A DNA stretch of 64,000 bases from Catellatospora bangladeshensis (GCF_016862575.1 NZ_BONF01000009.1:248001-312000); one strand, 5' to 3'; positions 27,459 to 36,673 are shown, counted from the stretch's first letter. Notes: a model not told the origin generated them from the letters alone. Made by a program: numbers and translations.

Positions 27459-28316
27459 ATGGCGCTGAACGCAGAACAGGCGGAACGCCTCGGCCAGCTG
27501 CTGTCCACCCATTCGGACAGGATCTCACAGCGCTGGTCGGAGGTCGCGGCCGCGCCGTTGAAGGGCCGGCTCACCGTCGCCGAGGCGGCCCGCCACACCG
27601 GCGAGCTCCAGGCGCAGCTGCGCTCCGCGCTGCTGGCCGGCGCCACCGGTGTCGACTCGGTGCACAGCGCCGAGCTCCGCGCGCTGCTCACCGAGCTGTC
27701 GCGCAGCCGGGCCCGCATGGGCTTCACCGCCAGCGAGACCGCGACGAGCGTGTTCGCGCTCAAGACCGCGCTGTACGAGGCCGCCGATGTGGAGAAGGGC
27801 GACGACGCGGCGCTGCGTGACTATGTGGCGTGGTCGGCGCTGATCGACGAGCTGGGCCTGTTCACCTTCGAGGCGTATTCCCGCGCCCGCGAGGAGATCA
27901 TCACCGCGCAGGGCGAGCAGCTGCTGGAGCTGTCCACGCCCGTGGTGAAGCTCTGGGAGGGCGTGGTCGCCGTCCCGCTGGTCGGCACCCTGGACTCCGC
28001 GCGGGCCCAGGTGGTCATGGAGCGGCTGCTGGAGGCCCTGGTCGACACGGGCTCGCCGTACGCGATCATCGACATCACCGGCGTGCCGGCCGTCGACACG
28101 CAGGTCGCGCAGCACGTGCTCAAGACCGTGATGGCCGCCCGGCTGATGGGCGCGGAGTGCATCATCTCGGGTATCCGCCCGCAGATCGCGCAGACCATCG
28201 TGACCCTGGGCATCGAGTTCGGCGACATCGTCACGAAGGCCAGCCTCGCCGACGCGCTGCGGCACGCGGTGCAGCGCCGCAACGCCGACCAGCGCGCCGT
28301 GAAGCGGGAGGCGTGA
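27459..28316 (+). CDS. rsbR: Stressosome scaffold/sensor RsbR
   Basis: A 285-residue protein with a helical, globin-like N-terminal sensor domain (1-150) and a C-terminal STAS domain. The STAS part shows the RsbR signature STPVVKLWEGVVAVPLVGTLDSARA and AIIDITGVPAVDTQVAQH; Thr214 matches a phosphorylation site of RsbR proteins, and the Thr177-Ser180 loop the second one. RsbR and RsbS assemble into a large complex that captures RsbT until stress occurs. The TGA overlaps the rsbS ATG by 1 nt. Confidence 0.93.
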   Translation: MALNAEQAERLGQLLSTHSDRISQRWSEVAAAPLKGRLTVAEAARHTGELQAQLRSALLAGATGVDSVHSAELRALLTELSRSRARMGFTASETATSVFALKTALYEAADVEKGDDAALRDYVAWSALIDELGLFTFEAYSRAREEIITAQGEQLLELSTPVVKLWEGVVAVPLVGTLDSARAQVVMERLLEALVDTGSPYAIIDITGVPAVDTQVAQHVLKTVMAARLMGAECIISGIRPQIAQTIVTLGIEFGDIVTKASLADALRHAVQRRNADQRAVKREA

Positions 28317-28726
28317 TGGACCGGCTGCCGATCCTCAAGATCGGATCGGTGCTGCTGGTGTCGATCCAGATCGACATGCAGGATCAGATGGCCCTCCAGC
28401 TGCAGGAGGACCTCGGCCAGCGCATCGTCGACACCGGCTGCAAGGGTGTCATCATCGACATCACCGGACTCGACATCGTCGACTCCTTCGTCGGGCGCAC
28501 CCTGTCGACGATCGCGTCGATCTCGCGGGTGCTGGACGCCGAGACCATCGTCGTCGGCATGCGGCCCGCCGTCGCCATCACGCTGGTGGAGCTGGGCCTC
28601 TCCCTGGAGGGCATCCGCACCGCCCTCAACGTGGAACGCGGCCTGGAGCTGCTGGCCCGCAGCACCGAGCCCGACACGGCCGACGATCTGGAGCTCTTCG
28701 GCGATCCGGAGACGGCCTCCTCATGA
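28316..28726 (+). CDS. rsbS: Stressosome core protein RsbS
   Basis: A 136-residue single STAS-domain protein. PILKIGSVLLVSIQIDMQD opens the fold, and IDITGLDIVDSFVGRTLS contains Ser57, the residue phosphorylated by RsbT in other species. The C-terminal ~20 residues are acidic. RsbS forms the stressosome core together with RsbR. Its ATG sits in the rsbR stop (TGATG), and its stop overlaps the rsbT start (ATGA at 28723-28726), which gives stoichiometric translation. Confidence 0.93.
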   Translation: MDRLPILKIGSVLLVSIQIDMQDQMALQLQEDLGQRIVDTGCKGVIIDITGLDIVDSFVGRTLSTIASISRVLDAETIVVGMRPAVAITLVELGLSLEGIRTALNVERGLELLARSTEPDTADDLELFGDPETASS

Positions 28727-29139
28727 CGACGAGCGAGGCCACCGACCGCCAGGTGCAGGCCATCAGCAGCGACGAGGACGTCGTGCGCGTCCGCCAGCTG
28801 GTGCGGACCGCCGCGGTCGCCGCCAAGCTGTCGCTGGTCGACCAGACGAAGGTGGTCACCGCCGCGAGTGAGCTGGCCCGCAACACGCTCGTCTACGGCG
28901 GGGGCGGCAGCGCCGAGGTCTGCCGTGTGCTCAACGGATCCCGCCACGGGGTGCGCATCGTGTTCACCGACAGCGGGCCCGGCATCGCCGACGTGGAGCT
29001 CGCCCTGACCGACGGCTACACCAGCGGCACCGGCATGGGGCTGGGCCTGAGCGGCGCGCGCCGGCTGGTCGACGAGTTCCACCTGGACACGGCGGTCGGC
29101 GCAGGGACCACCGTGGCGGTGGTCAAGTGGGCGCGCTGA
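28723..29139 (+). CDS. rsbT: Switch-protein kinase RsbT
   Basis: A 138-residue GHKL serine/threonine kinase. Motifs: ASELARNTLVYGGGG (N box), VFTDSGPGIAD (G1), GTGMGLGLSGARRLVDEF (G2). On stress it phosphorylates RsbS and RsbR, leaves the complex and activates a PP2C-type phosphatase; the REC-PP2C protein at 31462 is the obvious candidate here instead of RsbU. It overlaps its neighbours on both sides. Confidence 0.93.
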   Translation: MTTSEATDRQVQAISSDEDVVRVRQLVRTAAVAAKLSLVDQTKVVTAASELARNTLVYGGGGSAEVCRVLNGSRHGVRIVFTDSGPGIADVELALTDGYTSGTGMGLGLSGARRLVDEFHLDTAVGAGTTVAVVKWAR

Positions 29140-30140
29140 GCTCACTCACCCCCACCCCGGCCTGGTTCCGGATGGACGACGCCAGTGCCGTGGGCACGGT
29201 GCGCCGCTACACCGTCGAGCTGGCGCGGGCGGTCGGCCTCGGCGAGCAGCGGATCGCCGACATCGCCATCGTCGTCGCCGAGCTGGCCACCAACCTGATC
29301 AAGCATGCGGACGAGGGCAGCCTGCTGGTGCGCCCGGTGCGGCAGGCCGAGAACGTCGGCGTCGAGATCGTCAGCATCGACTCGGCACCGGGCATGGTGG
29401 ACCTGTCCGCGATGTACGAGGACGGCCACTCCACCACCGGCACGCTCGGGATCGGTCTCGGGGCGGTGGCCCGGCTCGCCGACCGCTGTGAGGGGTTCTC
29501 CCTCCCCGGGCGCGGCTCCGTGCTCGCCGCCCGCCTCTGGCAGGCCGCCGAGCCGCCGCCGGCCTGGGCGGACGGTCTCACCCGTCCACTCACCGGCGAG
29601 ACGGTCAGCGGCGACTGCTTCGCCGTACGCGACCACACCACCCATCGGCAGGTCATGGTGTGCGACGGGCTCGGACACGGCCCCGCCGCCGCCGCGGCCG
29701 CCCAGGCCGCCTTCAACATCTTCCACACCGCCCCGGACGAGGCGCCCGCGACGCTGGTGGAGCGCCTGCACCGGGGCCTGTCGCACACGCGCGGCGCCGC
29801 CGTCACCATCGCCGAGATCGACCCGGCCGCCGGGGTGGTCCGCGCCTGCGGCGTGGGCAACGTCGCCACCGCCGTGGTGACCGGCGGTGAGCGGCGCGGC
29901 ATGGTGTCCATGCCCGGCATCGTCGGGCACGGCAAGGCGAGCTTCCGGCAGTTCGTACAGCCTTTCACCGCGCAGTCGCTGCTCGTCATGCACTCCGACG
30001 GGGTGAGCGACAAGTGGAGCCTGACCGGGTATCCCGGGCTCGACACCCGTTCCCCGCTGCTGATCGCCGCCACCGTGCTGCGCGACGCCGGAGTCCGCCG
30101 CGACGACGCCTGCGTGCTGGTGGCCAGGGCGACGCCATGA
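29127..30140 (+). CDS. GHKL ATPase-PP2C phosphatase fusion (RsbX-like)
   Basis: A 337-residue protein of two domains. Residues 1-140 are an RsbT/RsbW-like ATPase (VVAELATNLIKHA, IDSAPGMVDLSA, GTLGIGLGAVARLAD). Residues 150-337 are a SpoIIE/PP2C-type phosphatase resembling RsbX, with SGDCFAV, MVCDGLGHGPAA and LLVMHSDGVSDKW supplying the metal-binding Asp residues. RsbX dephosphorylates RsbS and RsbR and resets the stressosome, so this one polypeptide may carry kinase-like and phosphatase parts. The start is GTG 29127, which overlaps rsbT by 13 nt. Confidence 0.9.
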   Translation: MGALSSLTPTPAWFRMDDASAVGTVRRYTVELARAVGLGEQRIADIAIVVAELATNLIKHADEGSLLVRPVRQAENVGVEIVSIDSAPGMVDLSAMYEDGHSTTGTLGIGLGAVARLADRCEGFSLPGRGSVLAARLWQAAEPPPAWADGLTRPLTGETVSGDCFAVRDHTTHRQVMVCDGLGHGPAAAAAAQAAFNIFHTAPDEAPATLVERLHRGLSHTRGAAVTIAEIDPAAGVVRACGVGNVATAVVTGGERRGMVSMPGIVGHGKASFRQFVQPFTAQSLLVMHSDGVSDKWSLTGYPGLDTRSPLLIAATVLRDAGVRRDDACVLVARATP

Positions 30141-31465
30141 GCGGCACCGAACTGCTGCACCTGGTGCTCCGCCGCGAGCAGGACGTCTTCACCGTGCGGC
30201 AGCGGGGGCGCGAGGCGGCGTCGGCGCTGGGCCTGGAGCACCAGGACCAGATCCGGCTGGCCACCGCGCTCAGCGACGTGGGCCGCCAGCTGCTGTCCCG
30301 CGCCGATGCGGTGGACGTGACGTTCCTGCTCGGCGGCCAGCCCACCCACCTGCGGATCCGGCTCCGGGTGGCCGGCCCGGTCGACCGGGCGGGACTGCGG
30401 CCCGCGGGACGGCTCGTCGAGGTTTTAGAAGTCACCGAGAACGGGCAGGAGACAGTGGTCATGCTGTCACGTCGCCTTCCTCAGCAGGGCCTGCCCGACG
30501 CCGACCGCGTCGAGCAGGTACAGCGTGCGCTCGCGGCTTCGGCGGTGGCCAGCCCGCTGGACGAGCTCGCCTCGCAGAACGAGCACCTGCTGGCCGCCCT
30601 GGAGGAGGCCCGGCAGCAGCGCGACCGGCTCAAGACGCTCAACGACGAGCTGGAGGAGACCAACCGCGGCGTGATGGCGCTGTACCTGCAGCTCAGCTCC
30701 GAGCTGGAGGAGACCAACCGCGGCGTGGTGGCCCTCTACGCCGAGCTGGACGAGAAGTCCGAGCAGCTGCGCCAGGCCAGCGAGGCCAAGTCGCGCTTCC
30801 TCGCCAACGTCAGCCACGAGCTGCGCGCCCCCGTCACCTCGATCATCGGGCTGGTCCGGCTGCTGTCGGACTCCGCCTCCGACCCGCTCACCCCGGCGCA
30901 GGCCGAGCAGATCGAGCTGATGCGTGGTTCGGCCACCGACCTGCTGTCGCTGGTCAACGACCTGCTGGACCTGGCCAAGGCGGAGTCCGGCCATCTGGAG
31001 CCGACCTGGGCCACCGTCGACCTCGGCCAGCTGTTCAAGCAGCTGCGCGGCACCCTGAAGGCCATCCTGGTCAGCCCCGACGTCGAGCTGGTCGTGGAGG
31101 CACCGGAGGACGGCGCCTGCCTGGAGTCCGACGAGGTGCTGCTCTCCCAGGTGCTGCGCAACCTGCTGCACAACGCGGTCAAGTTCACCGAGCAGGGCAC
31201 GGTCACCATGCGGGCCGAGCGCGACGGCGGGCAGTGGCGGATCACCGTGGCCGACACCGGCATCGGCATCCCGGCCGCCGACCACGAGCGCATCTTCGAG
31301 GAGTTCGTGCAGCTCCCCCGCCGGCAGAAGATCCGCGGCACCGGCTTGGGGCTGCCGTACGCCCGCCGGCTGGTCGGCATCCTCGGCGGCGTGATGAGCC
31401 TGGACAGCGAGCCGGGCAGCGGGAGCGTGTTCACCGTCACCCTGCCCGTCTCGAGACAGCGGTGA
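30137..31465 (+). CDS. Sensor histidine kinase with GHKL-like N-domain and duplicated coiled coil
   Basis: A 442-residue soluble kinase. The N-terminal ~110 residues look like a degenerate RsbT-like ATPase without clear N or G boxes. A coiled coil follows, in which LEETNRGV-M/V-ALY occurs twice 21 residues apart, indicating tandem duplication. The HisKA motif is FLANVSHELRAPVTSIIGLVRLL, and the HATPase shows NLLHNAVKF, DTGIGI and GTGLGL. No membrane helix is present, so the signal is probably cytoplasmic, perhaps the stressosome itself. ATG 30137 overlaps the previous stop; the stop overlaps the next start. Confidence 0.9.
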   Translation: MSGTELLHLVLRREQDVFTVRQRGREAASALGLEHQDQIRLATALSDVGRQLLSRADAVDVTFLLGGQPTHLRIRLRVAGPVDRAGLRPAGRLVEVLEVTENGQETVVMLSRRLPQQGLPDADRVEQVQRALAASAVASPLDELASQNEHLLAALEEARQQRDRLKTLNDELEETNRGVMALYLQLSSELEETNRGVVALYAELDEKSEQLRQASEAKSRFLANVSHELRAPVTSIIGLVRLLSDSASDPLTPAQAEQIELMRGSATDLLSLVNDLLDLAKAESGHLEPTWATVDLGQLFKQLRGTLKAILVSPDVELVVEAPEDGACLESDEVLLSQVLRNLLHNAVKFTEQGTVTMRAERDGGQWRITVADTGIGIPAADHERIFEEFVQLPRRQKIRGTGLGLPYARRLVGILGGVMSLDSEPGSGSVFTVTLPVSRQR

Positions 31466-33006
31466 ACGCGCCGGAGGCGGCGGCCGTCCTGCTGGTCGAC
31501 GACAGCGCCCCGAAGCGCTATCTGATCAAGAACTGGCTCACCCGCGCGGGCTTCACCGTGACCGAGGCGGAGAGCGGCCACGACGCGCTGGACCAGATCG
31601 AACGGCAGCACTTCGACATGATCGTGCTCGACGTGAAGCTGCCCGACATGAGCGGCCTGGACGTGTGCCGCCGGATCAAGTCGGACCCGCACACCGCCGG
31701 CATCCCGGTGATCCATGTGTCGGCGCATGCGGTGGACGCGCCGGACCGCACCCTGGGCCTGGTCGGCGGGGCCGACGGCTACCTCGTGGAGCCGATCGAT
31801 CCGCAGGAGCTGGTGGCCACGGTGCACGCGGTGCTGCGCTACTACCGCGCGCGCCGGGCCGCCGAGCAGCTCGCCGACGGCCTGGCCCAGCTCGCCGACA
31901 CCACCCTCGCGGTCACCATGGCCAGGGACTTCGCCGAGCTGCTCGGCCACGCCGCGACCGGCGCGGCCAGGCTGTTCGGCGGGGTCGCCGCGGTCGCCGT
32001 CAGCACCCCGGACGCCGGGTGGACCTGCGCGCTGGCGGCCGGTGTGGGCCACGTCACGCTGACCGAGTGGGAACAGCCCGGCGAGGAGGTGCCGATCGGC
32101 ACCCGCCTGGTCACCGGTGACGCGGCACGGTGGCAGCTGCCCTTCGGGTGGCCCGCCGGGACCGCGACCGTCGCGACGGCCCGGCCGCGCGCCGACCGGC
32201 CGCCGCTGTACGTGTTCACCACCGCCTCCGACGACGAGCACCACGTCCAGCTGCTCACGCAGCTGACCTCGGCGCTGGCCGCCGCGGCCGAGGCGCAGCG
32301 CGCGCAGTACCAGGACCACCAGATCGCCATCACGCTGCAGCGCAGCCTGCTGCCCAGGCGCCTGCCCGCCGTGGACGGCGTGCAGTTCGCGGTGCGGTAC
32401 GAGCCCGCGAGCCAGGAAGCCGAGATCGGCGGTGACTTCTACGAGCTGGCGGCGCTGGGCGACCTGCTGCTGATCGCCATCGGCGATGTCGTCGGGCACT
32501 CGCTGCACGCGGCGACGGTCATGGCCGAGATCCGCCACGCGCTGCGCGCCTACGCCGTCGAGGGGCACGCGCCCGGTGAGATCGTCCGGCGCATCGACGA
32601 TCTGATGGTGCGGCTGCTGCCCGGGGAGATGGCCACGCTGTGCCTGATGCTGTTCGACCCGCGTACGGGCCGCGCCCGGCTGGCCAACGCCGGTCACCTG
32701 CCGCCGCTGCTCATCGAGGACGGGCAGGTGAGCGAGGTGTGGCAGCGCGCACCGCTGCTCGGCATCGGCCACCCCCGGCCCGCCGACCTGGAGTTCACCG
32801 TCGCCGAGGGGGGCACCCTGCTGCTCTACACCGACGGCCTGGTCGAACGGCGTGACATCACGATCCGTGACGGCATCGCCGACCTCACCGAGATCGCCGG
32901 CGCCGTCGACGCGGATCTCGATCTCTACTGTGACCGGCTTCTCACTCGGCTGACCAGTCCGCCCAATGCCGATGACGTCGCCGTTGTCGCCGTCCGGAGG
33001 CTGTGA
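31462..33006 (+). CDS. Response regulator with C-terminal PP2C (SpoIIE/RsbU-type) phosphatase
   Basis: A 514-residue effector. Residues 1-125 are a receiver domain with DDS and phospho-acceptor Asp57 (IVLDVKLPDMSG). The middle (about 130-280) is GAF-like. The C-terminal ~230 residues are a PP2C phosphatase (LQRSLLPRRLPAV, AEIGGDFYELA, AIGDVVGHSLHAA, LLLYTDGLVERR). It would dephosphorylate a STAS antagonist, most likely the protein encoded next. The start is GTG 31462, coupled (GTGA) to the kinase stop. Confidence 0.91.
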   Translation: MNAPEAAAVLLVDDSAPKRYLIKNWLTRAGFTVTEAESGHDALDQIERQHFDMIVLDVKLPDMSGLDVCRRIKSDPHTAGIPVIHVSAHAVDAPDRTLGLVGGADGYLVEPIDPQELVATVHAVLRYYRARRAAEQLADGLAQLADTTLAVTMARDFAELLGHAATGAARLFGGVAAVAVSTPDAGWTCALAAGVGHVTLTEWEQPGEEVPIGTRLVTGDAARWQLPFGWPAGTATVATARPRADRPPLYVFTTASDDEHHVQLLTQLTSALAAAAEAQRAQYQDHQIAITLQRSLLPRRLPAVDGVQFAVRYEPASQEAEIGGDFYELAALGDLLLIAIGDVVGHSLHAATVMAEIRHALRAYAVEGHAPGEIVRRIDDLMVRLLPGEMATLCLMLFDPRTGRARLANAGHLPPLLIEDGQVSEVWQRAPLLGIGHPRPADLEFTVAEGGTLLLYTDGLVERRDITIRDGIADLTEIAGAVDADLDLYCDRLLTRLTSPPNADDVAVVAVRRL

Positions 33007-33381
33007 TTGTCTTTGTTCATGGAGCGAGCAAGCACCCCGCAGGCCACACACGAGGTGGAGGTTCTGCCAGACGCCGTCCGGGTCTCCCTGGCCGGTGAGT
33101 TCGACCTGCTGACCGAGCAGGACCTCACGACCTGGCTGGCCGGCGCCATCGAGAGCCACCCCGGGCGGGCCGTCGAGGTCGACATGCACGAGGTCACCTT
33201 CCTGGACTCCAGCGGCATCCGGGTGCTGCTCGGCGCCCACGGTCTCGCGGTGCGCCACGGCGGCTCGTTCCGGCTCACCCGGGCCTCGGGCATGGTCCGG
33301 GAGGTGCTCGACATCGTCGACATGTACGCCTTCCTGAGCGGTGAGAACGCCGATGACGAGGCGCGCCCACCGGCGGCTTGA
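33007..33381 (+). CDS. STAS-domain anti-sigma factor antagonist (RsbV-like)
   Basis: A 124-residue STAS protein. VRVSLAGEFDLLTEQDL opens the domain, and VDMHEVTFLDSSGIRVLLGA contains the Ser-Ser pair that RsbW-type kinases phosphorylate. When dephosphorylated it would bind an anti-sigma kinase and free a sigma factor. TTG 33007 was chosen because GGAGG at 32996-33000 is 6 nt away and the codon follows the previous stop directly; ATG 33019 lacks a ribosome site. It ends the operon. Confidence 0.9.
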   Translation: MSLFMERASTPQATHEVEVLPDAVRVSLAGEFDLLTEQDLTTWLAGAIESHPGRAVEVDMHEVTFLDSSGIRVLLGAHGLAVRHGGSFRLTRASGMVREVLDIVDMYAFLSGENADDEARPPAA

Positions 33382-33491
33382 TGCCGCTTCCGCCGGGTTG
33401 AGGTGTCTTCAAGTGGACATGGTCGGTTCGTGGATACAGCGCCACCGCGGGGCTGACTACGGTCGGTAGGACCATCGACACGGGGAGAGTC

Positions 33492-35867
33492 ATGCCGACC
33501 GCCGGTGACGTCGCGCCACAGCTGCTCGCCCGCCTCTGTGACGATCTGCGGCAGCTGCGCGAGCAGGCGGGCGGGCCGAGCCTGCGGCAGCTCGCGGCCG
33601 AGGTGGGCCTGGGCAAGAGCCAGCTCGGCGCGATCCTCGCCGGGCGGATCGGGCGGCTGCCGGACTGGCGGGTGATCCGGGCCCTGGTGGCCGGCTGCCT
33701 CGTGCACGCACGTGAGACCGGCCGCGCCGCACAGGTTTCCCGCGAGTTCGGCGTCGAGGAGTTCTGGCGCCGGCGTCACACCGTGGTCGAGCACCTGCTG
33801 GGCGAGGCGGCGCTGAGCGCGCCCGCCGACCGGGCCCCGGCCGCGCCGACGCGGCCCGGCGTGGACGCACCACCCCCACCCGAGCGGCTCACGCCACGCA
33901 GCCTGCCACCCCGCGTACGCGGCTTCGTGGGACGCGGAGCGGAACTGGCCGCCCTCACCGCGGCCGCGGGGCCCGTGGTGATCACCGGCCCGGCCGGTGT
34001 CGGCAAGACCTCGCTCGCGGTGGACTGGGCGCACGACGCCGCGCCGCGCTTCCCCGACGGCCAGCTCTACGTCGACCTGCGCGGCTTCGAGCCGTCGGGT
34101 GCGGTGATGACCCCGGACGAGGCGGTACGCGGCTTCCTGGCAGCGCTCGGGGTGGCGCCGGACCGCGTGCCCGCGCAGCCGGACGCCCGGGTCGCGCTGT
34201 ACCGCAGCCTGCTCGCCGAGCGCGCCGTCCTGGTGGTGCTGGACAACGCGCGCGACGCCGACCAGGCGCGCCCGCTGCTGCCCGCCGGGCCGCGCTGCCT
34301 GGCCGTGGTCACCAGCCGCAGCCGGCTCGCCGGGCTGGTGGTGGCACACGGCGCGCAGGTGCTGAACCTCTCCCTGCTCAGCACCGACGAGGCCGTGGAG
34401 CTGCTGGCCGCGCGCATCGGGCAGCCCCGCCTGCACGCCGAGCCCGGCGCCGCCGCGCAGCTCGCGGGCGCGTGCGCGCGGCTGCCCCTGGCCCTGAGCA
34501 TCGTCGCCTGCCGGGCGGCGCTGCAGCCCGCGCTGCCTCTGGGCGAGCTGGCCGCCGAGCTGTGCGGAGGCTCCGGCGAGCTGGACGCGCTGCGCACCGG
34601 CGACGGGTCCACCGACCTGCGCGCCGTGTTCTCATGGTCGTTCCGGGCGCTGGACGCGGACGCCGCGCGGCTGCTGCGCCTGCTCGGGCTGACCGCGAGC
34701 GGCGACATCGGCGTGCGCGCGGTCGCCTGCCTCGCCGGCACCGGAGCCGGGCCGACCGGCCGGGTGCTCGCCGAGCTGGTCGACGCGGGCCTGCTGAGCG
34801 AGCCCCGCCCCGGCCGGTACGCGCTGCACGACCTGGTCCGGGCGTACGCCGCCGAGCTGGCGCGGGACCTGGACTCCAGCGAGCGGCAGCGGGCTCGGCA
34901 CCGGCTGCTCGACCACTACCTGCACACCGCGCACCGGGCCGCGGTTCTGCTGCACCCGCCGTTCTGCGACATCGCGCCCGCGCCACCGGTGCCGGGCGCG
35001 GCGGCCGCCGAACTCGCCGACGGCGGGGCGGCCGCCGCCTGGTTCGACGCCGAGCATCCGGTGCTGCTGGCCGAGATCCGCCGGGCCGCCGACGGCGGCT
35101 TCGGGCGGCACGCGTGGCAGCTCGCCTGGGCGCTGTCCGGCTACCTGGACCGGCGGGCACACTGGCCGGAGTGGCACGAGACGCAGGAGCTGGTGCTACA
35201 GGCGGCGACGCGTGACGGCGACCTGACCGGGCAGGCGCACGCCCACCGCGACCTGGCCCGCGCCTGCTCCCGGCTGGGCCGCCACGACGAGTCGTACGGC
35301 CACCTCAAGCAGGCGCTGGACGACTTCACCGACCTCGGCGACCGGGACGGGCTGGCGCAGACGCTGCTGAACCTGGGGCAGTCGCTGGAGCGCTCGGCGC
35401 GCCACCGCGAGGCGCTGGAGCAGTCGCGGCGGGCGCTGGAGCTGTTCACCGCCTCGGGCAACACGGCCGGGCAGGCGTACACGCTCAACGCCGTGGGCTG
35501 GCAGCTCGGCCTGCTCGGCGAGTACCGCGAGGCGGTGTCGCACTGCGAGCGAGCGCTGGACCGGCTGCGGCGGGTCGGCGACTCGCAGGGGGTCGCCGAC
35601 ACCCTGGACAGCCTCGGCTACGCCCACCATCACCTCGGCGAGTTCACCACGGCGGTGACGTACTACGGGCGCGCGCTGGCGATGTTCCGGGAGGCGGGCA
35701 ACCGCTTCGGGGCGGCGAGCACGCTGCAGAACCTCGCCGACAGCCACGCCGCCCTCGGCGACGGCGCGGCGGAGCGGGACGCGCTGCACGAGGCGTGGAC
35801 CATCCTCGACCGGGTCGGCCATGACCACGCGCACCTGGTGCGCGCACGGCTGGACGGCGCCGCCTGA
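33492..35867 (+). CDS. STAND-type regulator: helix-turn-helix, NB-ARC ATPase, TPR
   Basis: A 791-residue signal-transduction ATPase. Residues 1-80 hold an XRE-like helix-turn-helix (LRQLAAEVGLGKSQLGAILAGRIGRLPDW). The NB-ARC domain starts near 150 with Walker A GPAGVGKT (166-173) and Walker B AVLVVLDNARD, followed by a winged helix (LRAVFSWSFRALD). From about 560 a TPR array follows (DGLAQTLLNLGQSLERSARHREALEQSRRALELF and similar repeats). Such AfsR-like proteins bind a ligand through the TPR part and switch transcription. The ligand is unknown; the divergent partner is not obvious. ATG 33492 has GGGGAGA upstream. Confidence 0.88.
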   Translation: MPTAGDVAPQLLARLCDDLRQLREQAGGPSLRQLAAEVGLGKSQLGAILAGRIGRLPDWRVIRALVAGCLVHARETGRAAQVSREFGVEEFWRRRHTVVEHLLGEAALSAPADRAPAAPTRPGVDAPPPPERLTPRSLPPRVRGFVGRGAELAALTAAAGPVVITGPAGVGKTSLAVDWAHDAAPRFPDGQLYVDLRGFEPSGAVMTPDEAVRGFLAALGVAPDRVPAQPDARVALYRSLLAERAVLVVLDNARDADQARPLLPAGPRCLAVVTSRSRLAGLVVAHGAQVLNLSLLSTDEAVELLAARIGQPRLHAEPGAAAQLAGACARLPLALSIVACRAALQPALPLGELAAELCGGSGELDALRTGDGSTDLRAVFSWSFRALDADAARLLRLLGLTASGDIGVRAVACLAGTGAGPTGRVLAELVDAGLLSEPRPGRYALHDLVRAYAAELARDLDSSERQRARHRLLDHYLHTAHRAAVLLHPPFCDIAPAPPVPGAAAAELADGGAAAAWFDAEHPVLLAEIRRAADGGFGRHAWQLAWALSGYLDRRAHWPEWHETQELVLQAATRDGDLTGQAHAHRDLARACSRLGRHDESYGHLKQALDDFTDLGDRDGLAQTLLNLGQSLERSARHREALEQSRRALELFTASGNTAGQAYTLNAVGWQLGLLGEYREAVSHCERALDRLRRVGDSQGVADTLDSLGYAHHHLGEFTTAVTYYGRALAMFREAGNRFGAASTLQNLADSHAALGDGAAERDALHEAWTILDRVGHDHAHLVRARLDGAA

Positions 35868-35894
35868 GCGACGCCGTCCGGCCGTGCCGGTGGA

Positions 35895-36455
35895 TCAGTA
35901 GTAGTAGAACTGCTGCGCCGTCTCGTAGAGCTTGCACTCGATGACCTGCAGCGGGGCGTCGTTGCTGCCCGAGCGGCCGAGCACGTCCAGGCACAGGTTC
36001 TTGACCCGGTTCTGGAACAGGTAGATGCCCGTGCCGAAGTACGAGATCGGGGTCCACTGCTCGCTGGTGTACGCCATGTCGCAGGTGAACTGCTGGGCCC
36101 GGGTGCCGTAGGTCACCTCGTCCTCGCTGTTGGCGGCGAGGTCGAGGCAGAGGCCGCTGCCCTGGTTGACGATCCAGTAGTAGCCGTTGCCGGTGGAGAA
36201 CAGCGCCCAGCGGTGCTGGGTCCGGTTCTCACAGGTGCGCTGCACGATCGGCGCGTTCGGGTTGAGCGAGTTCCCCTTCGGGATGACGCACTTGTTCGAG
36301 AACTCGTTGCGGATCTGCTGGAACACCCCGACGCCCAGGGGCTGCACGTCCTGTGACGCCGGGGCCGCATGGGCCGATCCCGCCAGGGCCGTGCCCGCGG
36401 TGGCCGCGACGACCACCGCCGCCACCAGCGTCATCAGCCTGCGCCGCATGTTCAT
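35895..36455 (-). CDS. Secreted ricin-type beta-trefoil lectin
   Basis: A 186-residue exported protein. The signal peptide is MNMRRRLMTLVAAVVVAATAGTALA with cleavage near AGSAHA. The mature part has three ricin-B-like repeats (FSNKCVIPKGNS, SGLCLDLAANSED, KNLCLDVLGRSGSND) with QHRW, EQWTP and TAQQF in place of QxW motifs and paired Cys. It probably binds a glycan outside the cell and has no enzymatic domain. The tail ends QQFYYY. ATG 36455 has AAGGAG 6 nt upstream. Convergent with the STAND gene. Confidence 0.87.
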   Translation of the reverse strand: MNMRRRLMTLVAAVVVAATAGTALAGSAHAAPASQDVQPLGVGVFQQIRNEFSNKCVIPKGNSLNPNAPIVQRTCENRTQHRWALFSTGNGYYWIVNQGSGLCLDLAANSEDEVTYGTRAQQFTCDMAYTSEQWTPISYFGTGIYLFQNRVKNLCLDVLGRSGSNDAPLQVIECKLYETAQQFYYY

Positions 36456-36673
36456 CCGTCACTCCTTCTGCTCGGTTCGGAACGGATGTGTCGATGGTGC
36501 CGACGGGCGCGGGCCCGGAACGGGAAGTCCGGACAGGAGGGTCGGGCGGTGCCCGTCCGCGCCGGTCAGGGTGGGCCGTCCGGTGACCGGCGGCCGGACA
36601 CGCCGGACAGCCCGCGGCCCGTTGCCAGCGTTCGCCCAGCCTTCTCTGATCGAATGGCGGCCGAGGAGGGCCG

